From the NCBI RefSeq assembly GCF_014199295.1, contig NZ_JACIJH010000010.1, positions 102,442 to 166,441 of the forward strand: 64,000 bases of DNA, in the 5' to 3' direction. Each line of letters opens with the position of its first letter. Within the stretch, counting starts at the first letter, position 1. Source of the DNA: Sphingopyxis panaciterrulae. Its GTDB lineage: Bacteria; Pseudomonadota; Alphaproteobacteria; Sphingomonadales; Sphingomonadaceae. The notes beneath the pieces were generated by a model. It saw nothing but the letters and a program-made list of their open reading frames with translations. It was not told where the DNA came from and searched no databases. Made by a program: the position numbers and the translations under genes. Positions 54,099-62,001 of this stretch are shown here, in pieces.

Positions 54099-56126
54099 CT
54101 ATCCGCCAAAGCTGCGCTGGACGGTCAACCCCACATAGCGGCCGCTGCGCAGCACCCGCAGCTCGCGATAGCGCAGCGCGCCGTCGCCGCGGATACCGGC
54201 ATAGATGTCGCGCGTCCGCGTCGCGGCGCTGTCGGTCAGATTCTTGCCGAACAGGCGAAGCGTCCAGCGCGCATCGGGCCGATATTCGACGAACAGATCG
54301 AGCCGCCCGGCCAGATGATCGGCCTCGATCTCCTCGACCTTGAACGCGGTTTCGGTGCGCGCGAAGGCATAACTGCCACCCCAGCGCAGCCTCCACGCCG
54401 GAATGTCATGGGCCAGAGCCACCCGCGCCTCGACCGGAAGATCGCCCGAGATGGGCCGCCGCTCGCCGGTCGCGGGATCGGTCGCCCGGCCGCGCCGCGC
54501 GACGAAGTCGGCGGTCACCACGACTCCCCTGGCGCCGAACCCGTCCAGCGGCCATTTGAGCGACGCTTCGACCGTATCGCGGCGTGCCGCGCCGATATTG
54601 CCGACCGCGTCGTAAAGGACCCCATCGACGACGACGGGAAGCTGGTCGACCAGATCGGATATCCATTCGCGGCGCGCGGCGAGTGTGAAGGACCCGGCGC
54701 CGAAGCGGCGTTCGTAGCTCAGCTCGACGCGCCACAGGCTGTCGGGCTCCAGATCGGCATTGCCGGCGCTGATCGTCCCGCTGGTCAAGGACGCGGCGCC
54801 GACGAAATCGCCGAAATCGAGCTGGCCGACCGCGCGTTCGGCCAGCAGGCGGATCGTCCGGTTCGGCGCCGGCGCCCAGACGAGCCGCGCACGCGGTTTC
54901 CAGAAGGCGAAGGATTTGACGAGGTCGATGTCGCCCGTCTGCGACAGGCGGGAGATTTCGTATCTGACGCCGAACTCCGCCATGGTCCGTGCGCCGAACG
55001 GACGGCTGGCGGTCACGAACAATTCGGCGCGGCGTTCGGCAACGCGAACGTTGGCCTGGGGCAGCGGAACCGGTTCGCCGTCCTCGACCAGCGCATTCCG
55101 GACATCGAGACTGTTGACCGCGCCCTCGGCGCCGATCTCGATCGTCGCGCCGCCCCGATGATGGCGGAGCGCGGCGCGCAGGATCGCTTCGCTGGCGTTC
55201 GAACGCTCGTCCGAGACGCTGTATTCCCACGCGGTCGATTCGCGATCGATGCCGACGGTCGTCACCGACCGATAGCTTCCGACCAGTTCGAGGTCGTCCG
55301 CCGGGCCAAGCGCACGGTCGTAGCGCAACCCTCCTTCATAAGTGCGCGCATGCTTGCGCTCGCTGCCGACGATCGCATCGGGCGCGGGGAAAATGACGGC
55401 ATGGGCGATATCGGCGAATTTGCGCTTGTCCTGGACCAACCCGTTGAGGCGAAGCGTCCCGCCGAACAGCGGCTGGCGATAGGCGAGCGTCGCCTGCGCG
55501 ACGTCGGCGCCCTCGGGCTGCGCATAATCGACGAGGCGCAGCGGCGTGCCATCGCTCGCAAAGCGGTTGCGGACGCCGAAACCATGTTCGTCGTCGATCT
55601 CGCGATAGACGGTAGCGAAAAGGTCGATCACCCGGCCCCGCCCGTCGAACGTCGCCTGCGCCGAAACGCGTGGCGCGCGCAGACCGTGCCGGTAGAGCGC
55701 CTGCTCTGCCTCGATCCGGCCGCCGATCGTGCCCGTCTTCACCAGGATGACGTTGGCGAGCAGCGCATGGCCCTGCATGTCGTAGCCCGCCGTCCCGGCG
55801 CGTATCAGTTCGATGCGGGCGACGCGCGACGCGGGAAGCCGCTTCAGGATCGCTTCGAGCGTGTCGGTCTTTCCGGCGGGGCGCTGTCCGTCGATCAGGA
55901 CATTGCCCGCGACGCCGGAATAGCCGCGCACGTCCGCCATGCCTTCGGCGATCGTGAAGGCCGGAAGCAGCGCCACCATCTCATATGCGTTGGAGGGTTG
56001 CGTCCGGTCGAAGAAGCGCTGGTCGTAAACCGGGTTTCCCGTGTCCCCGCTGTCCTGCCCCGCCGCCGGCGCGATCGCGCAGGATCCGGCCCACAGAAAC
56101 AGCGCGATGCGAATGCCATGAACCAT
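54099..56126 (-). CDS. Second TonB-dependent receptor
   Basis: A 675-residue outer-membrane protein. The signal peptide IALFLWAGSCAIAPAAGQ is followed by a plug domain (MVALLPAFTIAEGMADVRGY and GQRPAGKTDTLEAILKRLP, near residues 50-100), and a barrel ends with LTVQRSFGG. The plug resembles short TonB receptors with a LIDGQRP signature. It stops seven bases from the end of the histidine acid phytase gene, convergent with it. ATG 56126 has GGAGG upstream; an ATG at 56213 is in frame. It could take up phytase products or metals. Confidence 0.85.
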   Translation of the reverse strand: MVHGIRIALFLWAGSCAIAPAAGQDSGDTGNPVYDQRFFDRTQPSNAYEMVALLPAFTIAEGMADVRGYSGVAGNVLIDGQRPAGKTDTLEAILKRLPASRVARIELIRAGTAGYDMQGHALLANVILVKTGTIGGRIEAEQALYRHGLRAPRVSAQATFDGRGRVIDLFATVYREIDDEHGFGVRNRFASDGTPLRLVDYAQPEGADVAQATLAYRQPLFGGTLRLNGLVQDKRKFADIAHAVIFPAPDAIVGSERKHARTYEGGLRYDRALGPADDLELVGSYRSVTTVGIDRESTAWEYSVSDERSNASEAILRAALRHHRGGATIEIGAEGAVNSLDVRNALVEDGEPVPLPQANVRVAERRAELFVTASRPFGARTMAEFGVRYEISRLSQTGDIDLVKSFAFWKPRARLVWAPAPNRTIRLLAERAVGQLDFGDFVGAASLTSGTISAGNADLEPDSLWRVELSYERRFGAGSFTLAARREWISDLVDQLPVVVDGVLYDAVGNIGAARRDTVEASLKWPLDGFGARGVVVTADFVARRGRATDPATGERRPISGDLPVEARVALAHDIPAWRLRWGGSYAFARTETAFKVEEIEADHLAGRLDLFVEYRPDARWTLRLFGKNLTDSAATRTRDIYAGIRGDGALRYRELRVLRSGRYVGLTVQRSFGG

Positions 56127-56188
56127 GCGGCGCCAATCCTCCGACAGGCGGCCATTTGGCCCGCCCCCGAAGATCCATGCGCCCATCC

Positions 56189-56230
56189 TGCTGACATCCG
56201 CTCGTCGGCACATGTCAGTTCGGCGTCAGT
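56189..56230. promoter_or_regulatory. Repeated CTGAC/GTCAG motifs upstream of the second TonB receptor
   Basis: GTCAGTT occurs twice with an exact 11-base period (56213-56219 and 56224-56230); GCTGACATC at 56189-56197 is shared with the PepSY operon upstream region. This is a candidate site for the response regulator at 51.7-52.4 kb. Confidence 0.4.
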
Positions 56231-56664
56231 TTCAGAAATCCTGGCCTCAACCGGGACCAGCCCAGGCCCGTAGCCGTGATCCGTCGGTGATGTTCGCAGG
56301 ACCGGCTACATCTCGGGGAACCAACAGAAGAATCGCGCGCGTGTCTCAGCCACACCAGCATGTCATCGCCCGTCGGGACAATACCCCCTCACCGCCGATC
56401 GGCACGCCGATCACGCCGCGCACATATCGCCGGTGGAAATTCTGGTATTCTGTCGGGCAGTAGGCCACCACATTCGACTTGCCATCGATACCCAGACCAA
56501 ATTGCGTGAGCTCAACAGACATGGCCGAATGCCGAACAATCAAACGCCAGAAAGAAGGCCGGTCCCGGTGCGATTCTCGCATTCGATGCGCGAATCAACC
56601 ATTTTCCTTGATCCAAGGATCAAATAGTGACTTCCAGCGCGTTATAATAAAAGCGTGCCCGGGA

Positions 56665-56715
56665 AAGCGGGAATCCAGAGCGTACGTAGGCTAACCCCAC
56701 ATTGGATTCCCGCTT
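56665..56715. repeat. REP-like inverted repeat
   Basis: Arms AAGCGGGAATCCA (56665-56677) and TGGATTCCCGCTT (56703-56715) are perfect. The flanks resemble the half element at 30806-30825, at the other side of the phytate/inositol island. Confidence 0.7.
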
Positions 56716-56770
56716 CGCAGGAATGACGAAGGTGGGGTATGGCCGCTTCCCACCCCGAAGCAACCCATAA

Positions 56771-56797
56771 GAAAAAGGCCGAGGTTTCCCCCGGCCC
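56771..56797 (-). terminator. Terminator of the rplKA operon
   Basis: On the minus strand a GGCCG/CGGCC stem with inner CC/GG pairs and a small loop is followed by five T residues, 25 bases after the rplA stop. It also has a T run on the other side, so it may be bidirectional. Confidence 0.8.
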
Positions 56798-56821
56798 TTT
56801 TCCATAAATTGTGCCGTCCGG

Positions 56822-57517
56822 TCAGGCGCCGATTTCGGCGGTGTCGACCTTGACGCCCGGCCCCATCGACGACGACAGGGCGATCTTGCGGACATATTTG
56901 CCCTTGGCGCCCGCCGGCTTCGCCTTGACGATCGCGTCGACGAAGGCGTCGAAGTTCTGGCGAAGCTTCTCCTCGCCGAACGACAGCTTGCCCAGACCGG
57001 CATGGATGATGCCCGCCTTTTCGACGCGGAACTCGATCTGGCCGCCCTTGGCCGCCTTGACGGCTTCGGTGACATTCGGGGTGACGGTACCGAGCTTCGG
57101 GTTCGGCATCAGGCCCTTGGGACCCAGCGTCTTGCCGAGGCGGCCGACGATGCCCATCATGTCCGGCGTCGCGATGACGCGGCCATAATCGAGGTTGCCC
57201 GCGAGCATGTCTTCCATCAGGTCTTCGGCGCCCACCTTGTCGGCGCCGGCGGCCAGCGCCTTGTCGGCATTGTCGCCGCGCGCGAAGACCGCGACCTTGA
57301 CGTCCTTGCCGGTGCCGGCAGGCAGCGTCACGACGCCGCGGACCATCTGGTCGGCATGGCGCGGATCGACGCCCAGGTTCATCGCGATTTCCAGCGTTTC
57401 GTCGAACTTGGCCGAAGCGAGGTCGCGCACCGCCTTGATCGCGTCATCGACGGCGTGCAGCTTCAGCGCGTCGACCTTGCCCTCGAGGGCCTTCTGCTTC
57501 TTGGTCAGCTTTGCCAT
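56822..57517 (-). CDS. rplA: 50S ribosomal protein L1
   Basis: A 231-residue L1 protein ([20 protein letters not shown]). The conserved segments [20 protein letters not shown] near residue 66 and [20 protein letters not shown] near residue 117 are diagnostic. L1 forms the ribosome stalk and in many bacteria represses the rplKA mRNA. It is four bases downstream of rplK, with a terminator after it. Confidence 0.99.
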   Translation of the reverse strand: MAKLTKKQKALEGKVDALKLHAVDDAIKAVRDLASAKFDETLEIAMNLGVDPRHADQMVRGVVTLPAGTGKDVKVAVFARGDNADKALAAGADKVGAEDLMEDMLAGNLDYGRVIATPDMMGIVGRLGKTLGPKGLMPNPKLGTVTPNVTEAVKAAKGGQIEFRVEKAGIIHAGLGKLSFGEEKLRQNFDAFVDAIVKAKPAGAKGKYVRKIALSSSMGPGVKVDTAEIGA

Positions 57518-57521
57518 CGGT

Positions 57522-57953
57522 TCAGCCCTCCGTCACTTCGAGGCCCAGCGAGCGGGCGCTGCCTTCGATGATCTTCGTCGCCTGTTCGATGTCGTTGGCG
57601 TTCAGATCCTTCATCTTGATCTCGGCGATCTCGGCGAGCTTCGAGCGCGCGATCTTGCCGCCGCTGATCTTGCCGGGCTCCTTCGAACCCGACTTCAGGT
57701 TCGCGGCCTTCTTGATGAGATAGGTTGCCGGGGGCGTCTTGGTGATGAACGAGAAGCTCTTGTCCGCATAAACGGTGATGATGGTCGGGGTCGGGGTACC
57801 CTTGTCCATCCCGTCGGTCGCGGCGTTGAACGCCTTGCAGAATTCCATGATGTTGACGCCGCGCTGACCGAGCGCCGGCCCTAGCGGCGGCGACGGGTTG
57901 GCGGTGCCGGCGGGCACCTGCAGCTTGATGTAGCCGCTGATCTTCTTGGCCAT
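57522..57953 (-). CDS. rplK: 50S ribosomal protein L11
   Basis: A 143-residue L11 protein. The start [20 protein letters not shown] with [20 protein letters not shown] is fully conserved, and the C-terminal RNA-binding domain is intact. L11 is part of the GTPase-associated centre and is needed for the RelA response. It leads the rplKA operon. The usual secE-nusG-rplK order is interrupted here by tesB. Confidence 0.99.
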   Translation of the reverse strand: MAKKISGYIKLQVPAGTANPSPPLGPALGQRGVNIMEFCKAFNAATDGMDKGTPTPTIITVYADKSFSFITKTPPATYLIKKAANLKSGSKEPGKISGGKIARSKLAEIAEIKMKDLNANDIEQATKIIEGSARSLGLEVTEG

Positions 57954-58149
57954 GACGGCCTCCTTTCTTTCTGTCGCCCTTCGACACGCTCAGGATCAGG
58001 CGGTCGATGGACTCAAAATAAGCGGTCAAGCAGAGGGCATCACCCCTCCTCCCGCGCGGACTCGCACCCTTTTTCGACGCGAAGCGGGGCGCATAGGCGG
58101 TGCGGCTCGAAAAAACAAGCCTCCCTCCCCTTCGTCATGCGAGAATAGA

Positions 58150-59073
58150 TCAGCCCTGCGGCGCGAGGCGCAGCAGCCCCTCCTGCACCGCCGAGGCGAG
58201 CAGCGTGCCGTCGCGACGATAGATCGAGCCGCGATTGAGGCCGCGGCTGCCCCCCGACCAGTCACTGTCCATCACATAAACGAACCAGTCGTCGACGCGG
58301 ATATCGTCGTGGAACCACATCGCATGATCGAGACTGGTCGAGAAGAGACCCGGCGTCGACCAGTTGAGACCGTGCGGCAGCATCGCCGACGAGAGCAAAC
58401 CCATGTCCGAGGCGAAAGCAAGGAAAGCGCGGTGGATCAGCAGATCGTCGCCAATCGGCGCGGCGACGCGAAACCATTGATAATGCTGCGTCGCGCCGGC
58501 GGGGCGGTGATTTCGCAGTTCGAAAGCGCGGCGCCGCGCCATATGATCGAACGCTTCCTCCGATACGCTGGGATCGGCGGCGATGGTTTCGAGGAAATCG
58601 ACGCATGCCTCGGGCGGCAGCAGATCGGGCATCGGCACCTGATGCGCGAGACCGGGCGTCGGCCGCTGGAAGGAGGCGGTGAGATTGAAGATCACCTTGC
58701 CGTCCTGCCGCACCACAACGCGTCGGTTGGCGAAGCTGCGCCCGTCGAAGTCGCGGTGGACGCGGAAATGCAGCGGTTTTGTCTCGTCGCCGCCGCGCAG
58801 GAAATAGGCATGGAGCGAGTGAACCGTCTTGCCGGCCTCGACCGTGCGCGCGGCCGCGATCATCGCCTGAGCGATCACCTGACCGCCGAAGATGCGATCG
58901 CGCGCCGTGGTCGCGAGCGCGGGAAAGACGAATTCGTCCTCGACGCCCGGAACCGGATCGAGTTCGAACAGCCGCGCGACATCGGCAACGACCGCCTCGG
59001 CCGGCACCTTGGCGTTGATCTCGCGCGCGCGGTCGATGCGAGCCTGGATCACTGTGGGAGAGAGGGAATTCAT
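58150..59073 (-). CDS. tesB: Acyl-CoA thioesterase II
   Basis: A 307-residue double-hotdog thioesterase. The first domain has RIFGGQVIAQAMIAAARTVE near residue 55 and HSLHAYFLRGGD near residue 84; the second has LDHAMWFHDDIRVDDWFVYV near residue 250, containing the catalytic Asp. It hydrolyses medium- to long-chain acyl-CoAs in the cytoplasm. It sits between nusG and rplK, an unusual insertion in this ribosomal neighbourhood, on the same strand. Confidence 0.94.
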   Translation of the reverse strand: MNSLSPTVIQARIDRAREINAKVPAEAVVADVARLFELDPVPGVEDEFVFPALATTARDRIFGGQVIAQAMIAAARTVEAGKTVHSLHAYFLRGGDETKPLHFRVHRDFDGRSFANRRVVVRQDGKVIFNLTASFQRPTPGLAHQVPMPDLLPPEACVDFLETIAADPSVSEEAFDHMARRRAFELRNHRPAGATQHYQWFRVAAPIGDDLLIHRAFLAFASDMGLLSSAMLPHGLNWSTPGLFSTSLDHAMWFHDDIRVDDWFVYVMDSDWSGGSRGLNRGSIYRRDGTLLASAVQEGLLRLAPQG

Positions 59074-59094
59074 AACGACGGCCTGCCCCTTGCC

Positions 59095-59171
59095 CGTCGC
59101 CCCCGCGCAGGCGGGGGCCGCTGTCGGCGTAGCGAAGGCTGCCGACGGCCCCCGCCTGCGCGGGGGCGACG
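59095..59171. repeat. Long perfect palindrome downstream of nusG
   Basis: Two perfect 26-base arms (59095-59120 and 59146-59171; GC-rich, starting CGTCGCCCCCGCGCAGG) are separated by 25 bases with an inner GTCGGC/GCCGAC stem. It ends two bases from the nusG stop codon, so it likely also works as a transcription stop or mRNA stabiliser between nusG and tesB. It belongs to the same REP-like class as 47521-47610. Confidence 0.85.
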
Positions 59172-59172
59172 C

Positions 59173-59709
59173 TTATTTCATCCGTTCGACCTGTTCGAAG
59201 TCCAGCTCCACGGGGGTGGCGCGCCCGAAGATCGAGACCGAGACCTTGACCCGCGCCTTGTCGAAGTCGAGTTCCTCGACGACGCCGTTGAAGCTCGCGA
59301 ACGGGCCCTCGAGCACCTTGACCTGGTCGCCGATCTCGTAATCGACGCGGATTTCGGTCTTGGGGCGCGCCGCGGCCTCTTCCTTGCTGTTGAGAATACG
59401 CGCGGCCTCGGCCTCGCTGATCGGCTGCGGCTTGCCCGACGATCCGAGGAAGCCCGTGACCTTGGGCGTGTTCTTGACGAGGTGATAGACGTCATCGGTC
59501 ATCGTCAGCTTCGCGAGCACATAGCCGGGGAAGAATTTCCGTTCGGCCTGCACCTTCTTGCCGCGCTTGACCTCGGTCACCGTCTCGACCGGCACCTCGA
59601 CCGCCTCGACGAGCTGCGAAAGCCCCATCCGCTCGGCCTCGGCGAGCACCGAATCGCGAACCTTGTTCTCGAAACCCGAATAGGCGTGAATGATGTACCA
59701 GCGCGCCAT
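59173..59709 (-). CDS. nusG: Transcription termination/antitermination factor NusG
   Basis: A 178-residue protein. The NGN domain begins WYIIHAYSGFENKVRDSV and contains FPGYVLAKL; the KOW domain (YEIGDQVKVLEGPFASFNGV near residue 130) is intact. NusG binds RNA polymerase and Rho. ATG 59709 is the start of homology. It is 35 bases downstream of secE on the same strand. Confidence 0.98.
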   Translation of the reverse strand: MARWYIIHAYSGFENKVRDSVLAEAERMGLSQLVEAVEVPVETVTEVKRGKKVQAERKFFPGYVLAKLTMTDDVYHLVKNTPKVTGFLGSSGKPQPISEAEAARILNSKEEAAARPKTEIRVDYEIGDQVKVLEGPFASFNGVVEELDFDKARVKVSVSIFGRATPVELDFEQVERMK

Positions 59710-59744
59710 GTCCGTCCTGTCCCTATAAGCTGTTGCTGCGCCGA

Positions 59745-59942
59745 TCAGCGCGCCAGCGACGTCAACCAGTTGACGACCGCGTTGAAAAACGTGTCGATAC
59801 CCAGAAAGAAAAGCGCGAGCAGCGTCGTCATGATCAGCACCATGATCGTCGTCTGCATCGTCTCGCGACTCTTCGGCCAGACGATCTTGCCGGCCTCGGT
59901 CTTCACCTGGTTGACGAATTCGCCAATCTTCGGCCTCGCCAT
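59745..59942 (-). CDS. secE: Preprotein translocase subunit SecE
   Basis: A 65-residue single-span protein. ARPKIGEFVNQVKTEAGKIV and WPKSRETMQTT precede one membrane segment (IMVLIMTTLLALFFLGIDTFF). It is the short alphaproteobacterial type of the SecYEG complex. It heads the secE-nusG unit. A tRNA-Trp gene often found upstream of secE was looked for and not seen. Confidence 0.97.
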   Translation of the reverse strand: MARPKIGEFVNQVKTEAGKIVWPKSRETMQTTIMVLIMTTLLALFFLGIDTFFNAVVNWLTSLAR

Positions 59943-60323
59943 GTCGATCGTCCTGTCCTGTCCGTTCAAATACCGCTCGCAGATGGGTTGCCGGCCCGGC
60001 CGCGTCAAGCGCGGTTTCAGGCAATAGTCCGCCCACCCTCCCCGGCGAAGCCGGCGAAAGGCGGAAGGAAAACGGCGCATCTGTCCGAGTGAATGCGCCC
60101 TTTAGCCGCGCGTCTCCGGCTTGGCAAGCAAAGCCTGTCGGGCGCGCACCGGTGGGATCGCGGTCATTGCCATTGCGGAAATTCGGCAAGTAAAAAATCG
60201 GTTAATACATCAACGGGATATTTTCGAATAATATCGACACAATTCCCTTAATATACTATCGTTCTGCCGTGAATAGGCACGATGCGCCGGCCTCTCCCCG
60301 GGCAGTCTATTCAGGAGAATATC
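59943..60323. other. Intergenic spacer between secE and the PilZ gene
   Basis: About 380 bases between divergent genes. No coding frame is supported. The stretch 60189-60275 is AT-rich and holds TAATAT-type hexamers, a likely promoter zone for the PilZ gene. No tRNA was recognised. Confidence 0.5.
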
Positions 60324-60935
60324 ATGGCCGGTCCCCGCGTTCAGGACACAATAGATGCCGGCGCGAGCGATGACCGCCGGGGCGGCGATCGCCATTGCAC
60401 CGTCTATCGGCTCGCCCGCATCGAACGCGAGGGCGACGCGGGCCTGTGGCGCGTCCGCAACATCTCCGATCACGGCATGATGCTGGCGACGACGGTCGCG
60501 GTCGACCCCGGCGAGCGGCTGCAGATCGCATTGTCGGAACAGACCCGGCTGACCGGCAAGGTGGTATGGACGCGCGAAGGACGCTGCGGCGTGGAGTTCG
60601 ACGAAGCCGTCGACGCGGTCGACATCCTCCGCCGGCTGGCGGCCGAGCGTCAGTCGGGCGACTATCGACCGCCGCGCCTGTCGGTCCACGGCCCCGCGAT
60701 CGCGGTGATGAACAAGGTCGAATATCCGGTCGAGATCGAGAATCTGTCGCAGAACGGCGCGGGTGTGCTTCACAAGGGCGAGTTGGAAGCCGGCGCGCCG
60801 CTGGAACTGGTGCTGGGCGGCGACGTCCGGCGCAGCGGCGTCGTGCGCTGGTCGCGCGATGGTCGCGCCGGCATCTGGTTCGCCCCGCCGCTCGAACCCG
60901 CCGACCTCGAAAGCATCCGCCGCTTCGCGTCCTGA
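60324..60935 (+). CDS. Tandem PilZ-domain protein
   Basis: A 203-residue soluble protein with two PilZ-like domains. The first (about residues 20-105) has RNISDHGMMLATTVAV; the second (about 120-200) has IENLSQNGAGVLHKGELEAG, each with the NxSxxG c-di-GMP binding motif. The arginine motif is RRGGDR in the first and RPPR in the second, so binding may be altered. Start ATG 60324 has AGGAG nine bases upstream. It stands alone, divergent from secE, and may sense c-di-GMP to control surface or motility functions. Confidence 0.8.
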   Translation: MAGPRVQDTIDAGASDDRRGGDRHCTVYRLARIEREGDAGLWRVRNISDHGMMLATTVAVDPGERLQIALSEQTRLTGKVVWTREGRCGVEFDEAVDAVDILRRLAAERQSGDYRPPRLSVHGPAIAVMNKVEYPVEIENLSQNGAGVLHKGELEAGAPLELVLGGDVRRSGVVRWSRDGRAGIWFAPPLEPADLESIRRFAS

Positions 60936-61192
60936 GTGAAGCGACACCGATGGTCGGAACGGACCATGGGTCCAGACGCGCCGACGCCGCGGCCCCGCCT
61001 ATAGCCCTCTAAACCAGCATCGAAGCAGCCGTTCTCCGGATCGCGCCAGAGGTCGAACATTCCCGAATCTCGGCGTTTCATTAGGCAATCATCGGCAAAT
61101 CATCAGTTCCTCATCCTGTCGGCAGGGCGACGACGGCGCGATCCTGCAGTGGTCGATGCGATCCCGCTTCGACGACATGGGAAGGATTTTCG

Positions 61193-61531
61193 ATGATCAG
61201 AACCGCTATCGCGGTTGCCGCACTCGTCGGCATGACCGCTTCAACCGCCACGTCAGCGCAAACAACCGCCGACGAGGCCCCTACCGCGCACGTCCGTTAT
61301 ACGGATCTCGATCTGTCGCAGCCCGACGACATGAAGCTGTTGCATCATCGAGTGGCGATGGCCGTGAATACCGTCTGTCCTATACCGGTGGCCGGCAGCA
61401 TGGACGACATAATGGCGAACATGCGTTGCCGAACTCGCGCAATCAAGGGCGCCGACCAGCAAATTGCCGCACTTGTCGCGAGGCGAACCTATGCTCAAGC
61501 GGACACGAAGGGCCTGAGCATCCAACCGTGA
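61193..61531 (+). CDS. UrcA family secreted protein
   Basis: A 112-residue protein with a signal peptide (IRTAIAVAALVGMTASTATSA), then VRYTDLDLSQPDDMKLLHHR and a C-terminal part with two cysteines (VCPIPV and MRCRTRAI). This matches the UrcA family of small secreted sphingomonad proteins with unknown function. It stands alone, with normal codon use. Confidence 0.78.
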   Translation: MIRTAIAVAALVGMTASTATSAQTTADEAPTAHVRYTDLDLSQPDDMKLLHHRVAMAVNTVCPIPVAGSMDDIMANMRCRTRAIKGADQQIAALVARRTYAQADTKGLSIQP

Positions 61532-62001
61532 TGGCCGCGGCGGGGCCGTCGGCGGATGGCCATCCGTAACCATCAGAGCAAAGTGGACGGCCATTGACTA
61601 GCATCACGCCTAGTGGAGCGGCAGGAATCGGGCGTATTCCTGCCGCGGATCAGCAACCAATCCACACCGACGGCCTTCGACCACGCCGTTCCGGCGGGCG
61701 GCCGCGCGCCCGAAACCTCAGCGGCAGTTGTTCCTCAGCCCGTGGGACCGCCGAACAGCAATGGAACGTCTCGGTCTGGTGGATGTGCCGCATCCTGAGA
61801 AGAGTCATGCATTTGCGCCGGCCGATTGCGCCGCGTCCATCGCGCCAATGCAGCAACTAGCGTCGAAAGGGTCTGACCGGGGAGGATGAGGCTCGAGGAT
61901 CAGATGAAGGAGTGGCGATTTTGGGCTGACGACACGACAATCACATCGATTCCCGGTCGCCGCGCGGCTATGGTAAGGCGGTGCCAACGGGAGATCGCCG
62001 C
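61532..62001. other. Gene-poor spacer upstream of the CadC-like regulator
   Basis: About 470 bases. Frames at 61594-61860 and 61886-62128 lack a ribosome-binding site, a domain or a normal composition. Nothing else recognisable is present. Confidence 0.5.

Larger units (their letters stand above)
56127..56821. other. Gene-poor region between the second TonB receptor and rplA
   Basis: About 695 bases without a supported gene. It holds a promoter zone for the receptor (56189-56230), an inverted repeat (56665-56715) and the rplA terminator (56771-56797). Frames at 56346-56582 and 56433-56627 have no recognisable domain or ribosome-binding site. Confidence 0.6.

Noticed and set aside
54315..56273. 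652-codon plus-strand frame opposite the second TonB receptor
   Set aside because: Antisense shadow; composition without any domain.
57946..60027. 693-codon plus-strand frame opposite tesB, nusG and secE
   Set aside because: Antisense shadow of three well-identified genes.
59943..60323. Possible tRNA-Trp gene upstream of secE
   Set aside because: No T-loop TTCGA pattern in a cloverleaf context and no CCA-adjacent acceptor stem was found.
61594..61860. 88-codon frame between the UrcA-family gene and the CadC-like gene
   Set aside because: No ribosome-binding site, no domain, composition unlike neighbouring genes.
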